A DNA stretch of 64,000 nucleotides from Streptomyces sp. MA5143a (lineage in GTDB: Bacteria > Actinomycetota > Actinomycetes > Streptomycetales > Streptomycetaceae): assembly GCF_900290235.1 (NCBI RefSeq), contig NZ_OLMK01000001.1, positions 124,001-188,000 on the forward strand, in the 5' to 3' direction. Made by a program: the position numbers and the translations under genes. The notes beneath the pieces are model-generated. The model was not told the DNA's origin. It saw only the letters and a program-made list of their open reading frames with translations, and did no database searches. Positions 42,306-50,275 of this stretch are shown piece by piece. The first letter of the stretch is position 1. Each line of letters opens with the position of its first letter.

Positions 42306-43367
42306 ATGACGACCATGCTTGCTGGGCGGCTCCGCCTGGACACCCGCACGTTCGCCGTCGAAGAGGTTCCGGTGCCCACGCCGGGGCCGGGTGAGGTGCT
42401 GGTCGAGGTGCGGGCCGCCGGGGTGTGTCTGTCCGACGTGCATCTGATCGACGGCAGTATCAGCCCGGAGTTCCCCGTCGACTCCGTCGCCGCCGCCCGT
42501 GCCGTCACGCTCGGGCATGAGGTCGCCGGTGTCATCCATACCGTGGGGCCGGGGGTGGCCGGTGAATGGGCGCCCGGTACTCGCGTCGTGCTTCAGGCCG
42601 GGCAGGCGTGCGGCGTGTGCGGTGGCTGTCTGCGCCGCACCTCGTGCCGGCAGCCGCTCACCCGTGGCGTGGACTACGACGGTGGCTGGGCCCAGTACGC
42701 CGTGGCGCGCGAGGACACCCTGCTCGCCATCCCGGACGACCTTCCCTTCGACCAGGCCGCCATCATTCCCGACGCCGTCTCCACCCCGTACGCCGCGATC
42801 GTGGAGACCGGCGCGGTGCGTCCCGCGCAGGCGGTCGGGATCTGGGGCGCGGGCGGTCTCGGCGCGCACGGCATCCGGCTCGCCCGCATGGTCGGCGCGG
42901 CGCCGATCATCGCCGTCGACCCCCTGCCCACCGCCCGGGAGCGGGCCCTCGCCTTCGGCGCCGACTTCGCTCTCGACCCGGCGGCGGACGGTTTCGCCGA
43001 CGCGGTGGCGGAGGCCACGGCGGGCCAGGGGATCGACGTGGCGTTCGACTTCGCCGGTGTTCCCGCCGCTCGCGCTCAGGCGGTCGCCTCGCTCGGGGCC
43101 GGCGGCGTTCTGGTGCTCGCGGGGCTCACGCCCGAGCCGATCGTCGTCGGCGACAGCACCGGGTTCTGCTTCCGGGGCAGCCAGATCCGCGGCCACTACG
43201 GCTCCGGCTTCGAGCATGTGGAGCAGCTCATCGGCCTGACCTCCGCCGGGCGGATCGATCTGGCCCCTTCCATCACCGCCCACGTCCCGCTGGCCGAGGC
43301 CGCGGACGCCGTCCACCGGCTGGAGAAGAAGATCGGCGACCCGATTCGGTTCGTCCTCACCCCCTGA
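42306..43367 (+). CDS. Zinc-dependent alcohol dehydrogenase (MDR superfamily)
   Basis: A 353-residue medium-chain dehydrogenase. Catalytic zinc ligands lie in GVCLSDVHLIDG and in the GHEVAG motif. The structural zinc loop is CGVCGGCLRRTSC, four cysteines. The NAD(P)-binding Rossmann motif is GIWGAGGLGAHGI, with the cofactor acid in AVDPL. The substrate-end segments resemble alcohol/zinc quinone-type enzymes. It oxidises primary or secondary alcohols, or the reverse. The ATG at 42306 has GGAAGGA 9 bases upstream. The operator at 42246-42271 links it to the P450 gene downstream, suggesting that it handles alcohols made by that enzyme. Confidence 0.88.
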   Translation: MTTMLAGRLRLDTRTFAVEEVPVPTPGPGEVLVEVRAAGVCLSDVHLIDGSISPEFPVDSVAAARAVTLGHEVAGVIHTVGPGVAGEWAPGTRVVLQAGQACGVCGGCLRRTSCRQPLTRGVDYDGGWAQYAVAREDTLLAIPDDLPFDQAAIIPDAVSTPYAAIVETGAVRPAQAVGIWGAGGLGAHGIRLARMVGAAPIIAVDPLPTARERALAFGADFALDPAADGFADAVAEATAGQGIDVAFDFAGVPAARAQAVASLGAGGVLVLAGLTPEPIVVGDSTGFCFRGSQIRGHYGSGFEHVEQLIGLTSAGRIDLAPSITAHVPLAEAADAVHRLEKKIGDPIRFVLTP

Positions 43368-43390
43368 GCCCTCGGAGCTCCTGCCCGGTC

Positions 43391-43447
43391 CTCCGAGCCC
43401 TTGCCCGTGCTCCGAGCCCTTGCCCGTCCTCCGAGCCCTTGCCCGTC
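43391..43447. repeat. 19-base tandem repeat, three copies
   Basis: Three copies of CTCCGAGCCCTTGCCCGT(C/G), at 43391-43409, 43410-43428 and 43429-43447, differ at only one base. A degenerate unit precedes them (43372-43390), and partial units seem to follow to about 43470. The array lies directly after the alcohol dehydrogenase stop in non-coding DNA. Confidence 0.85.
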
Positions 43448-43559
43448 CTCCGCAGTCCCTGGTCGGACCTCCGGGGTTCATGGTCGGTTCCCTCAACCCC
43501 CTGCCGGGCCCGGTGCGATGAGCTCCGGCCGGCTCCCGGTCGGCCTTCGACGGTCCGAG

Positions 43560-43596
43560 AAGCCCCTCCCGCGACAGTGCGTCGCGGGAGGGGCTT
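43560..43596 (+). terminator. 16-base stem terminator after the alcohol dehydrogenase gene
   Basis: Bases 43560-43575 pair perfectly with 43581-43596 around a 5-base loop. It isolates the P450 promoter from read-through of the alcohol dehydrogenase gene. Confidence 0.8.
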
Positions 43597-43687
43597 TGCC
43601 TGTTCCGTGCCTGTTCGGTGCGTGTTTTGTGGCGCTCCCCCAAGGGGGTCCGGTGGCCCATCGACCGACTGTGTCAGGCGCCACAGT

Positions 43688-43725
43688 CAAGCGACATTGT
43701 CGAGTGACAATGTCGCTTGTATGGT
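43688..43725 (+). promoter_or_regulatory. TetR-type operator overlapping the P450 promoter
   Basis: CAAGCGACATTGTC (43688-43701), GAGT, then GACAATGTCGCTTG (43706-43719): a perfect 14-base inverted repeat with a 4-base spacer. TTGTCG (43697-43702) and TATGGT (43720-43725), 17 bases apart, form a good sigma-70-type promoter, so a bound repressor would cover the -35 box. Related sites precede the alcohol dehydrogenase and TetR genes. Confidence 0.8.
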
Positions 43726-43767
43726 TCTAGCCAGCGGACAGCCTGTGCGGCGACGAAAGGCAAGCTC

Positions 43768-46700
43768 ATGACCCACGAGACCCTGCGCGGAACCGAACCG
43801 ATTCCTCAGCGCCCGGCCCTGCCCCTGGTGGGCCACGCGTTCGACATCCCCAGCGGGGCCGACGGCCTGCTCTACGTGATGAAGGAGGCCAAGGAGCTGG
43901 GGCCGCTGTTCAGGCTCCGCGTCTTCGGCAACGAGATCAACTTCGCCTCCGGTCTCGACCTGGTCACCGAGCTGGCGGACGAGAGCCGGTTCCGCAAGAA
44001 CGTCCACCCCGACCTGGTGATCCTCCGGGGGATCGGCGGCGACGGGCTGTTCACCGCGTACAACGACGAGCCTAACTGGCGCAAGGCGCACGACGTTCTG
44101 ATGCCGGCGTTCTCACTCGGCGCGATGCGCGGCTACCACGCGACGATGCTCCGGGTCGCCCGGGAACTGATCGGGAAGTGGGACCGGGCGGCGGGCGAGG
44201 AGTCCGTGGACGTCGCCGACGACATGACGCGCCTGACGCTCGACACGATCGGCCTGTGCGGCTTCGGCTACGACTTCGAGTCGTTCGACCGCGACGAGCC
44301 GCACCCCTTCGTCACCGCGCTGTCCAGGGCGCTGGCCTTCGCCCAGGACAAGGGCGAGTCGATCCCGGGCGCGGAGCTGTTCAAGTGGAAGCAGGCGGAG
44401 CAGTTCCGCGAGGACGTGGCCTTGATGGAGGGCCTCGTCGACGACGTGATCCGACAGCGCCGGGCGTCGGGGGACCTGAGCACCGACGACCTGCTCGGGC
44501 GGATGCTGCACACCCGTGACGCGGTGACGGGCGAGCCGTTGGACGACGTCAACATCCGCTACCAGGCGATCACGTTCCTCATCGCCGGCCACGAGACCAC
44601 CAGCGGGGCGCTGTCGTTCGCCCTCTACTACCTGACCAAGCACCCCGAGGTCCTCGCCCGGGCCCAGGCCGAGGTCGACGCCCTGTGGGGTGACACGGAC
44701 GCCCCCGATCCCGACTACGGGGACATCGGCAAGCTGACGTACATCCGTCAGGTGCTCAACGAGAGCCTGCGGCTGTGGCCGACGGCGCCCGCCTTCGCGG
44801 TGGAGCCGATCGAGGACACGGTCATCGGCGGGAAGTACGCCGTGCGCGCGGGCGAATCCATCCAGATCCTCATTCCGCAGCTGCACCGCGACCCCGCCTG
44901 GGGCGAGAACGTCGAGCTGTTCGACCCGGACCGGTTCCTGCCGGAGCGGGAGGAGGAGCGACCGGTCCATCTGTTCAAGCCGTTCGGCAGCGGTGAACGT
45001 GCCTGTATCGGGCGGCAGTTCGCGCTGCACGAGGCCACCCTGGTCCTCGCGCTGGTGATCCACCGCTACCGCCTGATCGACCACACCAACTACCAGCTGA
45101 AGATCAAGCAGTCGCTCACCCTGAAGCCGGACGAGTTCACCCTGAACCTGGCCCGGCGCACCAGCGGGGAGCGGCGCTCGCCAGCCGCCGGGGCCCTCGT
45201 GGCGGGCGGCGCTCCCGCCGGCCAGGACCGCGCCGTCGTCCGGCGTGCCACCGGCACCTCGCTCACGCTCCTGCACGGCTCCAACCTGGGCACCTGCCTG
45301 GGCATCGCCCGCGACCTGGCCGACGACGGCGGCGAGCGCGGCTTCACCGCCTCCGTCGCCCCCCTCGACGAAGCCGTGGGCAAGCTCGCCGGGACCGACG
45401 GGCCGGTCGTGATCGTCGCCGCCTCCTACAACGGCAGGCCCACCGACGACGCCACGGAGTTCGTCACCTGGCTGGAGGGGCTGGAGCCCGGCGCCCTCGA
45501 CGGCGTGCGGTACGCCGTACTCGGCGTCGGCGACCGCAACTGGGCCGCCACCTACCAGCGCGTCCCGACCCTCATCGACGAGCGGCTCACCGCCGCGGGC
45601 GCCACACCACTGCTGGAGCGCGGCGCCGCCGACGCCGCCGGTGACTTCGCCGGCACCGTGGACCGCTGGACCGGCGACCTGTGGACCACTCTCCTGGAGC
45701 GCTACGGGACCGCCGGGGAGGCGCCCGCCGCCGAACCGGAGGACGACCAGGACGCAGGCCTGTACGTACTGGAGGACGCGACCGACTCGGTCATCGGCGG
45801 GCTCGCCGCACGGCACGGCGTCCAGCCGATGGAGGTGCTCGACGCCGGTGAACTGGTCGACATGGACCACGGGCTGGGCCGCTCCAAGCGTTTTCTGAAG
45901 CTGCGGCTGCCGGAGGGGGTCACCTATCGCACCGGCGACCACCTCGCCGTCCTCCCGAGCAATCCGGCCGACCTCGTGCGGCGGGTGGCCGACCGTTTCG
46001 CCCTCGACCTGGACCGCACCGTCCGGCTCCAGGCCCGCCGCCGCAGCCGGGGTGCCCTGCCCGTCGACCGCCCGCTGACCCTGCGCCGCCTCCTCACCGA
46101 CTTCGTCGAACTCCAGGACCCCGCCACCCGGGAGCAGGTCGCCGTGCTCGCCGAGCACACCGCCTGCCCGCCCGAGAAGCGCCCCCTGGCCGAACTCGCC
46201 GCGGCGGACGAGGACACCTTCCGCGAGCAGGTGACCGCCGCCGGACGCAGTCTCCTCGACCTGCTGGAGCGCTACCGGGCCTGCGAGCTGCCGTTCGAGG
46301 TCTTCCTCGAGCTGCTGCCGGTGCTGCGCCCGCGCCACTACTCGATCTCCTCGTCCGCCGCGGCGGCACCCGGCGAGGTCGACCTGATGGTGTCGCTGCT
46401 CGCCGCGCCCCACCGCTGCGGCGAGGGCACCTTCCGTGGCATCGGTTCGCACTACCTCCAGACGGTGGGCGCCGGCGACACGGTCCAGGCCCGGGTACTG
46501 CCCTGCAGTGAGGCGTTCCGGCTGCCCGAGGACGATTCGGTGCCGGTGATCCTGGTCAGCGCGGGCACCGGTCTCGCCCCCTTCCGCGGGGCCGTGCTCG
46601 ACCGCCACCACGCCGGGTCGACGGGCACCCTGCTGTGCTACTTCGGCTGCGACCACCCCGACGTCGACTACCTGCACCGCACGGAGTTCGCGGCGGCCGA

Positions 46701-46989
46701 GGCCGCCGGAGCCGTCAGCATGCGGCCCACCTTCTCCTGCGCGCCCGAGGACGGGGCCCGCTTCGTCCAGGACCGCATCGCCAAGGAGAGCGACGAGGTG
46801 TGGGCGGCCCTGGAGGCCGGTGGTCGTGTCCATGTCTGCGGCGACGGCCGCCGGATGGCGCCCGCCGTGCGGGAGGCGTTCATGGCGATCTACCGCACGC
46901 ACACCGGCGCCGCGGATGTCGAGGCGAGGGCCTGGCTGAACGCGCTGATCGAGTCCGGCATCTACGTCGAGGACGTCTGGGCCGGCTGA
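43768..46989 (+). CDS. CYP102-type self-sufficient cytochrome P450-NADPH reductase fusion
   Basis: A 1073-residue cytoplasmic fusion enzyme like P450 BM3. The P450 domain (1 to about 460) has the I-helix oxygen motif FLIAGHETTSG, the ESLR motif and the haem loop KPFGSGERACIGRQF with proximal Cys413. A linker leads to an FMN flavodoxin domain (about 490-640: LLHGSNLGTCLGIARDLAD). A FAD/NADPH reductase domain follows (about 680-1073: RHYSISSSA, VSAGTGLAPFRGAVLDR, VHVCGDGRRMAPAV and the end YVEDVWAG). Family members hydroxylate or epoxidise medium- to long-chain fatty acids. The FMN loop GTCLG replaces GTAEG of BM3. The ATG at 43768 follows GAAAGG and is controlled by the operator 49 bases upstream. 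Confidence 0.95.
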   Translation: MTHETLRGTEPIPQRPALPLVGHAFDIPSGADGLLYVMKEAKELGPLFRLRVFGNEINFASGLDLVTELADESRFRKNVHPDLVILRGIGGDGLFTAYNDEPNWRKAHDVLMPAFSLGAMRGYHATMLRVARELIGKWDRAAGEESVDVADDMTRLTLDTIGLCGFGYDFESFDRDEPHPFVTALSRALAFAQDKGESIPGAELFKWKQAEQFREDVALMEGLVDDVIRQRRASGDLSTDDLLGRMLHTRDAVTGEPLDDVNIRYQAITFLIAGHETTSGALSFALYYLTKHPEVLARAQAEVDALWGDTDAPDPDYGDIGKLTYIRQVLNESLRLWPTAPAFAVEPIEDTVIGGKYAVRAGESIQILIPQLHRDPAWGENVELFDPDRFLPEREEERPVHLFKPFGSGERACIGRQFALHEATLVLALVIHRYRLIDHTNYQLKIKQSLTLKPDEFTLNLARRTSGERRSPAAGALVAGGAPAGQDRAVVRRATGTSLTLLHGSNLGTCLGIARDLADDGGERGFTASVAPLDEAVGKLAGTDGPVVIVAASYNGRPTDDATEFVTWLEGLEPGALDGVRYAVLGVGDRNWAATYQRVPTLIDERLTAAGATPLLERGAADAAGDFAGTVDRWTGDLWTTLLERYGTAGEAPAAEPEDDQDAGLYVLEDATDSVIGGLAARHGVQPMEVLDAGELVDMDHGLGRSKRFLKLRLPEGVTYRTGDHLAVLPSNPADLVRRVADRFALDLDRTVRLQARRRSRGALPVDRPLTLRRLLTDFVELQDPATREQVAVLAEHTACPPEKRPLAELAAADEDTFREQVTAAGRSLLDLLERYRACELPFEVFLELLPVLRPRHYSISSSAAAAPGEVDLMVSLLAAPHRCGEGTFRGIGSHYLQTVGAGDTVQARVLPCSEAFRLPEDDSVPVILVSAGTGLAPFRGAVLDRHHAGSTGTLLCYFGCDHPDVDYLHRTEFAAAEAAGAVSMRPTFSCAPEDGARFVQDRIAKESDEVWAALEAGGRVHVCGDGRRMAPAVREAFMAIYRTHTGAADVEARAWLNALIESGIYVEDVWAG

Positions 46990-47197
46990 CCGGCCAGGGC
47001 GTGGTGGCGGCGCCCGCCGCACACCGCGCCACCCCACTGACCGACAGGGTCACGGACACTCCCCCCCTCCGTGGCCCTGTCTCCCCTTTGCACCGTCTCC
47101 CCCCCTCCTGAACTCGTGAGGCTCGCATGCCCGTCACACGCCCGGCGTCCCGCCGAGGACCCTTGACCACCCCCAACCACCCACAGAGGAGCGGTCG

Positions 47198-48412
47198 GTG
47201 AACGCGCGAACGGGTTCCGCACTCACCTTCGGCATGGCGGTCGCCCTCGTCGCCGGAGTGACCCTGGGTAACGGCGGAGCGAACGTGATGCCCGTCTTCG
47301 TCGACGACTTCGCGACCCGCTTCGCGCTGTCCGACTCCACCGCCGGGCTCGTGGCCGCGACCCAGCTGATGGCGACCGCCGTCGTCACGCTGCTGCTGGC
47401 CGGGCGGGCGGCGCGGCCGGGCCGGGTACGGATGGCCCGGCTGGGCCTGGCCGTCTCGTGCGTCGGCTTCCTGGGCGCGGCCGCGGTCAACGACACGGTC
47501 ACCCTGGTCCTCGCCAACCTGGTCCTCGGCGCGGGGCTCGGCGCCGTCTACGCGGCGGCCACGGCCGCGCTCGCCGCCACCGACGACGCCGACAAGGCCT
47601 CCGCGGTCACCATCTGCGGTGTCGTCGGCGTGACCGCGCTCCTGATCATGGGCGTCCCCATGGCCAACCACGACCTGGGGGAGGGCGCCGGCTTCCTGCT
47701 CATGGCGGTGTGCTGTCTCGTCGCCTGGCCGCTGCTGCGCCGGCTCCCCGACGGCCCCGCCGGTCCCACCGCGCCGGGCGACGGTCCCACGCCACCGGCC
47801 GCCGGGTCCGGTACGCGCGTGGCGGCGGCGTCGAGGCCGTCGGTCGTGCTGCTCGTCGGTACCGGGCTCCTGTGGGCCGTCACCCAGGGCGCGTGGTCGT
47901 ACGCCTCGGTCCTGGGGCGTCAGCACACCGGCATGTCGCACTCGGCGGTGTCGGCCGTCCTCGCTGTCTCCAGCGTCGTGGCACTCGTCGGCGCGGTGGT
48001 GGGGCCCGTCACCGCACGGCACTTGGGGCGCATGCGGTCGATGGCCGCGTTCGTCATGGGGCAGGCCGTCGCGATGGCGATCCTGATCTTCACCCATGAC
48101 CCCGTGTTCTTCACCGTCGCGGCCGTCCTCTGGCAGGGCTGCCAACTGGCCGTCCTGGTGCAGATGCTTGCCGCCGCCGCGCTCCTCGACCCGACCGGCC
48201 GACTTGTCGCCTCCCTCAGCGGCGCGGGTGCGCTGGGCACCGGCGTGGGGCCGTTGGCCGTCGGCGCCGTGCTCGACGGGGCCGGGGCCGGCGTACTGAG
48301 CGTCGTCCTGGCGAGCGGCACCTGCCTCGCCTCGCTGCCCCTGCTGAGGATGACGGTGGCCGGCGGGGAGACCGCCGGCGCGTCACCACCCGGACGTGTG
48401 CCGACGGCCTGA
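47198..48412 (+). CDS. MFS transporter
   Basis: A 404-residue membrane protein with about 12 helices. The first helix (FGMAVALVAGVTLGNGGANVM) and the motif A-like loop (GRAARPGRVRMARL) fit the major facilitator superfamily. The middle cytoplasmic loop is Pro/Gly-rich (PAGPTAPGDGPTPPAAG). It resembles small-molecule exporters; no substrate is predicted. The GTG at 47198 has AGAGGA 7 bases upstream. The gene lies 208 bases after the P450 gene and converges on the TetR gene, so it is a plausible efflux arm of the same system. Confidence 0.83.
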   Translation: MNARTGSALTFGMAVALVAGVTLGNGGANVMPVFVDDFATRFALSDSTAGLVAATQLMATAVVTLLLAGRAARPGRVRMARLGLAVSCVGFLGAAAVNDTVTLVLANLVLGAGLGAVYAAATAALAATDDADKASAVTICGVVGVTALLIMGVPMANHDLGEGAGFLLMAVCCLVAWPLLRRLPDGPAGPTAPGDGPTPPAAGSGTRVAAASRPSVVLLVGTGLLWAVTQGAWSYASVLGRQHTGMSHSAVSAVLAVSSVVALVGAVVGPVTARHLGRMRSMAAFVMGQAVAMAILIFTHDPVFFTVAAVLWQGCQLAVLVQMLAAAALLDPTGRLVASLSGAGALGTGVGPLAVGAVLDGAGAGVLSVVLASGTCLASLPLLRMTVAGGETAGASPPGRVPTA

Positions 48413-48458
48413 GCAGGCCGCACGGGACGCGCGCCCACAGACCGCCGATCAACCGCCG

Positions 48459-48498
48459 AAGGGCCGGCGCGGACGGAACACCGTCCGCGCCGGCCCTT
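48459..48498. terminator. 18-base stem bidirectional terminator
   Basis: Bases 48459-48476 pair with 48481-48498 around a 4-base loop. The hairpin lies between the converging MFS and TetR genes and should stop both transcripts. Confidence 0.8.
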
Positions 48499-48516
48499 TC
48501 CCGCCTCGCCGTCGGC

Positions 48517-49143
48517 TCACCAGTCCGTCGGCAGGGTCACGAACTCCATGCGGCCGCCCGCGAGTGCGACGACGGCGGAGACCAGGGCCTGGAGGCAGGC
48601 GCGTTCGGCTTCCTCGTCGGGCAGGGAGAGGCGTTGCGACGAGAGACCGTCGAAGCCGGCCAGGAAGAACCGGGCGAGGGTCTCCGGCGGCTGGGCCAGC
48701 TGGTGACCCGTGCGCTCGGCCGCCTCGGTCACCAGCTTCGTCGTCACGGCCGTCACCTCGCGGTAGTGGCCCTCCAGGGCCTCCTTCAGTCGCGGGGTCC
48801 GGAGCGCGAACATGGACAGCTCGGTGAGCAGCAGGTGCGTGGTCGGTTGCTCACGCACGGTCCGCCACAGGGCGGTGGCGAGTGCCGCGACTGTGTCCTC
48901 GAAGCCGGCGTCGGCGGGCGCCGACCGTCCGACCTGGGTGATCAGATCGTGGGTGAGCTGCTCCATGACGGCGCGATACAGGTCTTCCTTGGTCCCGAAG
49001 GTGTAGTGCACCGTGGCCTGGGCCACGCCGAGTTCGGCCGCGATGGCACGGGTGCTGCCGGCGGCCACGCCCTCCCTCGTCATGAGGTCGATGGCGGCCT
49101 TGATCAGCTGAGGACGGCGCTCGGCCGCGGAAACGTGAGCCAT
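48517..49143 (-). CDS. TetR-family transcriptional repressor
   Basis: A 208-residue regulator. The helix-turn-helix (about 10-57) includes IKAAIDLMTREGVAAGSTRA, then AAELGVAQATVHYTFGTKEDLYRAV. The ligand domain (about 60-205) is all-helical and hydrophobic, suited to a lipophilic inducer. The ATG at 49143 is preferred to an upstream extension because a -10 box lies within 12 bases. Its promoter carries an inverted repeat related to those at the P450 and alcohol dehydrogenase genes, so it probably represses all three and itself. This parallels Bm3R1, the TetR repressor of P450 BM3 in Bacillus. Confidence 0.87.
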   Translation of the reverse strand: MAHVSAAERRPQLIKAAIDLMTREGVAAGSTRAIAAELGVAQATVHYTFGTKEDLYRAVMEQLTHDLITQVGRSAPADAGFEDTVAALATALWRTVREQPTTHLLLTELSMFALRTPRLKEALEGHYREVTAVTTKLVTEAAERTGHQLAQPPETLARFFLAGFDGLSSQRLSLPDEEAERACLQALVSAVVALAGGRMEFVTLPTDW

Positions 49144-49149
49144 GAAGCC

Positions 49150-49182
49150 ATTGTATCGACTTAGTCCCACGAACAAGTCGAT
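49150..49182 (-). promoter_or_regulatory. TetR gene promoter and operator
   Basis: ATCGACTTAGTC (49155-49166), four bases, then GAACAAGTCGAT (49171-49182): 12-base arms with two mismatches, same layout as the P450 site. On the minus strand TACAAT (49155-49150) is a good -10 box ending 7 bases before the ATG, so the transcript may be leaderless. Confidence 0.65.
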
Positions 49183-49252
49183 CGATCAGGTCGGAATGCG
49201 AGAGACCCCTCCCACACCCCTCCGGATGTGGGGGGCCTGTCACCAGGGCTCG

Positions 49253-50275
49253 TCAACGATCTTCGAGGGACTGGTCCTTGAGAACTCCGACGAGGGCCGA
49301 GGCGACGAGGGCGACAACGCTGTCGTCGTCGTGGGCCAGTTGGCGCAGGACCTCCCGCGCGGTGGTTCCCGCGAGCTCGACCAGCGCCTGAGTGAGACGG
49401 ATCCGCGTCGCGGAGTCCGCGGTGGGCGCGGCCAGTTCGTCGACCAGGGCGGTCGTGATCCGATCCGTGCACGCGGGGTCCAGGGACAGCGTTCCCAGAA
49501 CCTCCGCCGCGTCCACGTCGTGGGAACCCTCCACCACCATGCTGACGAGGGTGGGCACGGCCGCGGCCTCGCCCTGCCTGCCCAGAGCCAGAGCAGCGTG
49601 CCTGCGCACCGTCGTGTCCGGGTCCCCGAGAGCGTCCGTGAGCACCGCGGTAGCACCCGGAGCCTCGGGCATCTCGGCGATGGCCAGCACCGCGCGCCGC
49701 CGGATGTCGGCATCCTCCGAGTGCGTGCCGGCGGTCAGCGTCGCCCAGCCGTCGCCGCCCGATCGGGCGAGCGCCCAGCGCAGGGCGCCTGCGACGTGCG
49801 GGTCGGCTTCGGTCAGGACCGCCCCGGCCAGCAGTTCGGCGGGTGCCGACACGTCCTTTGGCCGGGCCAGGACGGCCTGCTGTCTGCGCGCGGCGTTGGT
49901 CGAGGTGAGTTCCCGCACGAGTGCGACGACGCGCAGCACCCCCTGCCAGTCGTTGGGCGCCGACGCGTCGATCGCACGGAGCCGCTCGAGCAGCTCCTGT
50001 TCCCGCGCCAGGCGCTCTTCCGTTCGCCGGATGAGGTCGCTGACCAGGGCGGACGGCGTGAAGGCCGGGTCTTCCAGCGCGCGCCCGATCTGCTTGAGCG
50101 AGAGCCCGAGGGACCGCAGGCTCTCCACGTGGAAGATCCTGCGGACATCCTCGGCGGAGTACTCGCGGTAGCCACCGGCGGTGCGGCCCGTGGGCCGCAC
50201 CAACCCCAGGGCGTCATAGTGCCGGAGCATCCGGGTGCTCACCCCGGAGCGGCGGGCCACATCGCCGATCAGCAA
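49253..50275 (-). CDS. MerR-family regulator fused to HEAT repeats
   Basis: A 340-residue protein. Residues 1-75 are a MerR winged-helix domain: LIGDVARRSGVSTRMLRHYD, LVRPTGRTAGGYREYSAEDV and ESLRSLGLSLKQIGRALEDP. A coiled dimerisation helix follows (to about 110). Residues 115-335 are HEAT-like repeats: ADPHVAGALRWALARSG, EDADIRRRAVLAIAEMPEA, DPDTTVRRHAALALGRQGE and DDDSVVALVASALVGVL. HEAT repeats replace the usual small ligand domain, suggesting protein-protein control of the regulator. Its start overlaps the end of the upstream HEAT gene by 7 bases, so both are made together. Confidence 0.85.
   Translation of the reverse strand: MLIGDVARRSGVSTRMLRHYDALGLVRPTGRTAGGYREYSAEDVRRIFHVESLRSLGLSLKQIGRALEDPAFTPSALVSDLIRRTEERLAREQELLERLRAIDASAPNDWQGVLRVVALVRELTSTNAARRQQAVLARPKDVSAPAELLAGAVLTEADPHVAGALRWALARSGGDGWATLTAGTHSEDADIRRRAVLAIAEMPEAPGATAVLTDALGDPDTTVRRHAALALGRQGEAAAVPTLVSMVVEGSHDVDAAEVLGTLSLDPACTDRITTALVDELAAPTADSATRIRLTQALVELAGTTAREVLRQLAHDDDSVVALVASALVGVLKDQSLEDR

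Noticed and set aside
44113..47037. 974-codon minus-strand frame
   Set aside because: It is antisense to the P450-reductase fusion and has no domain.
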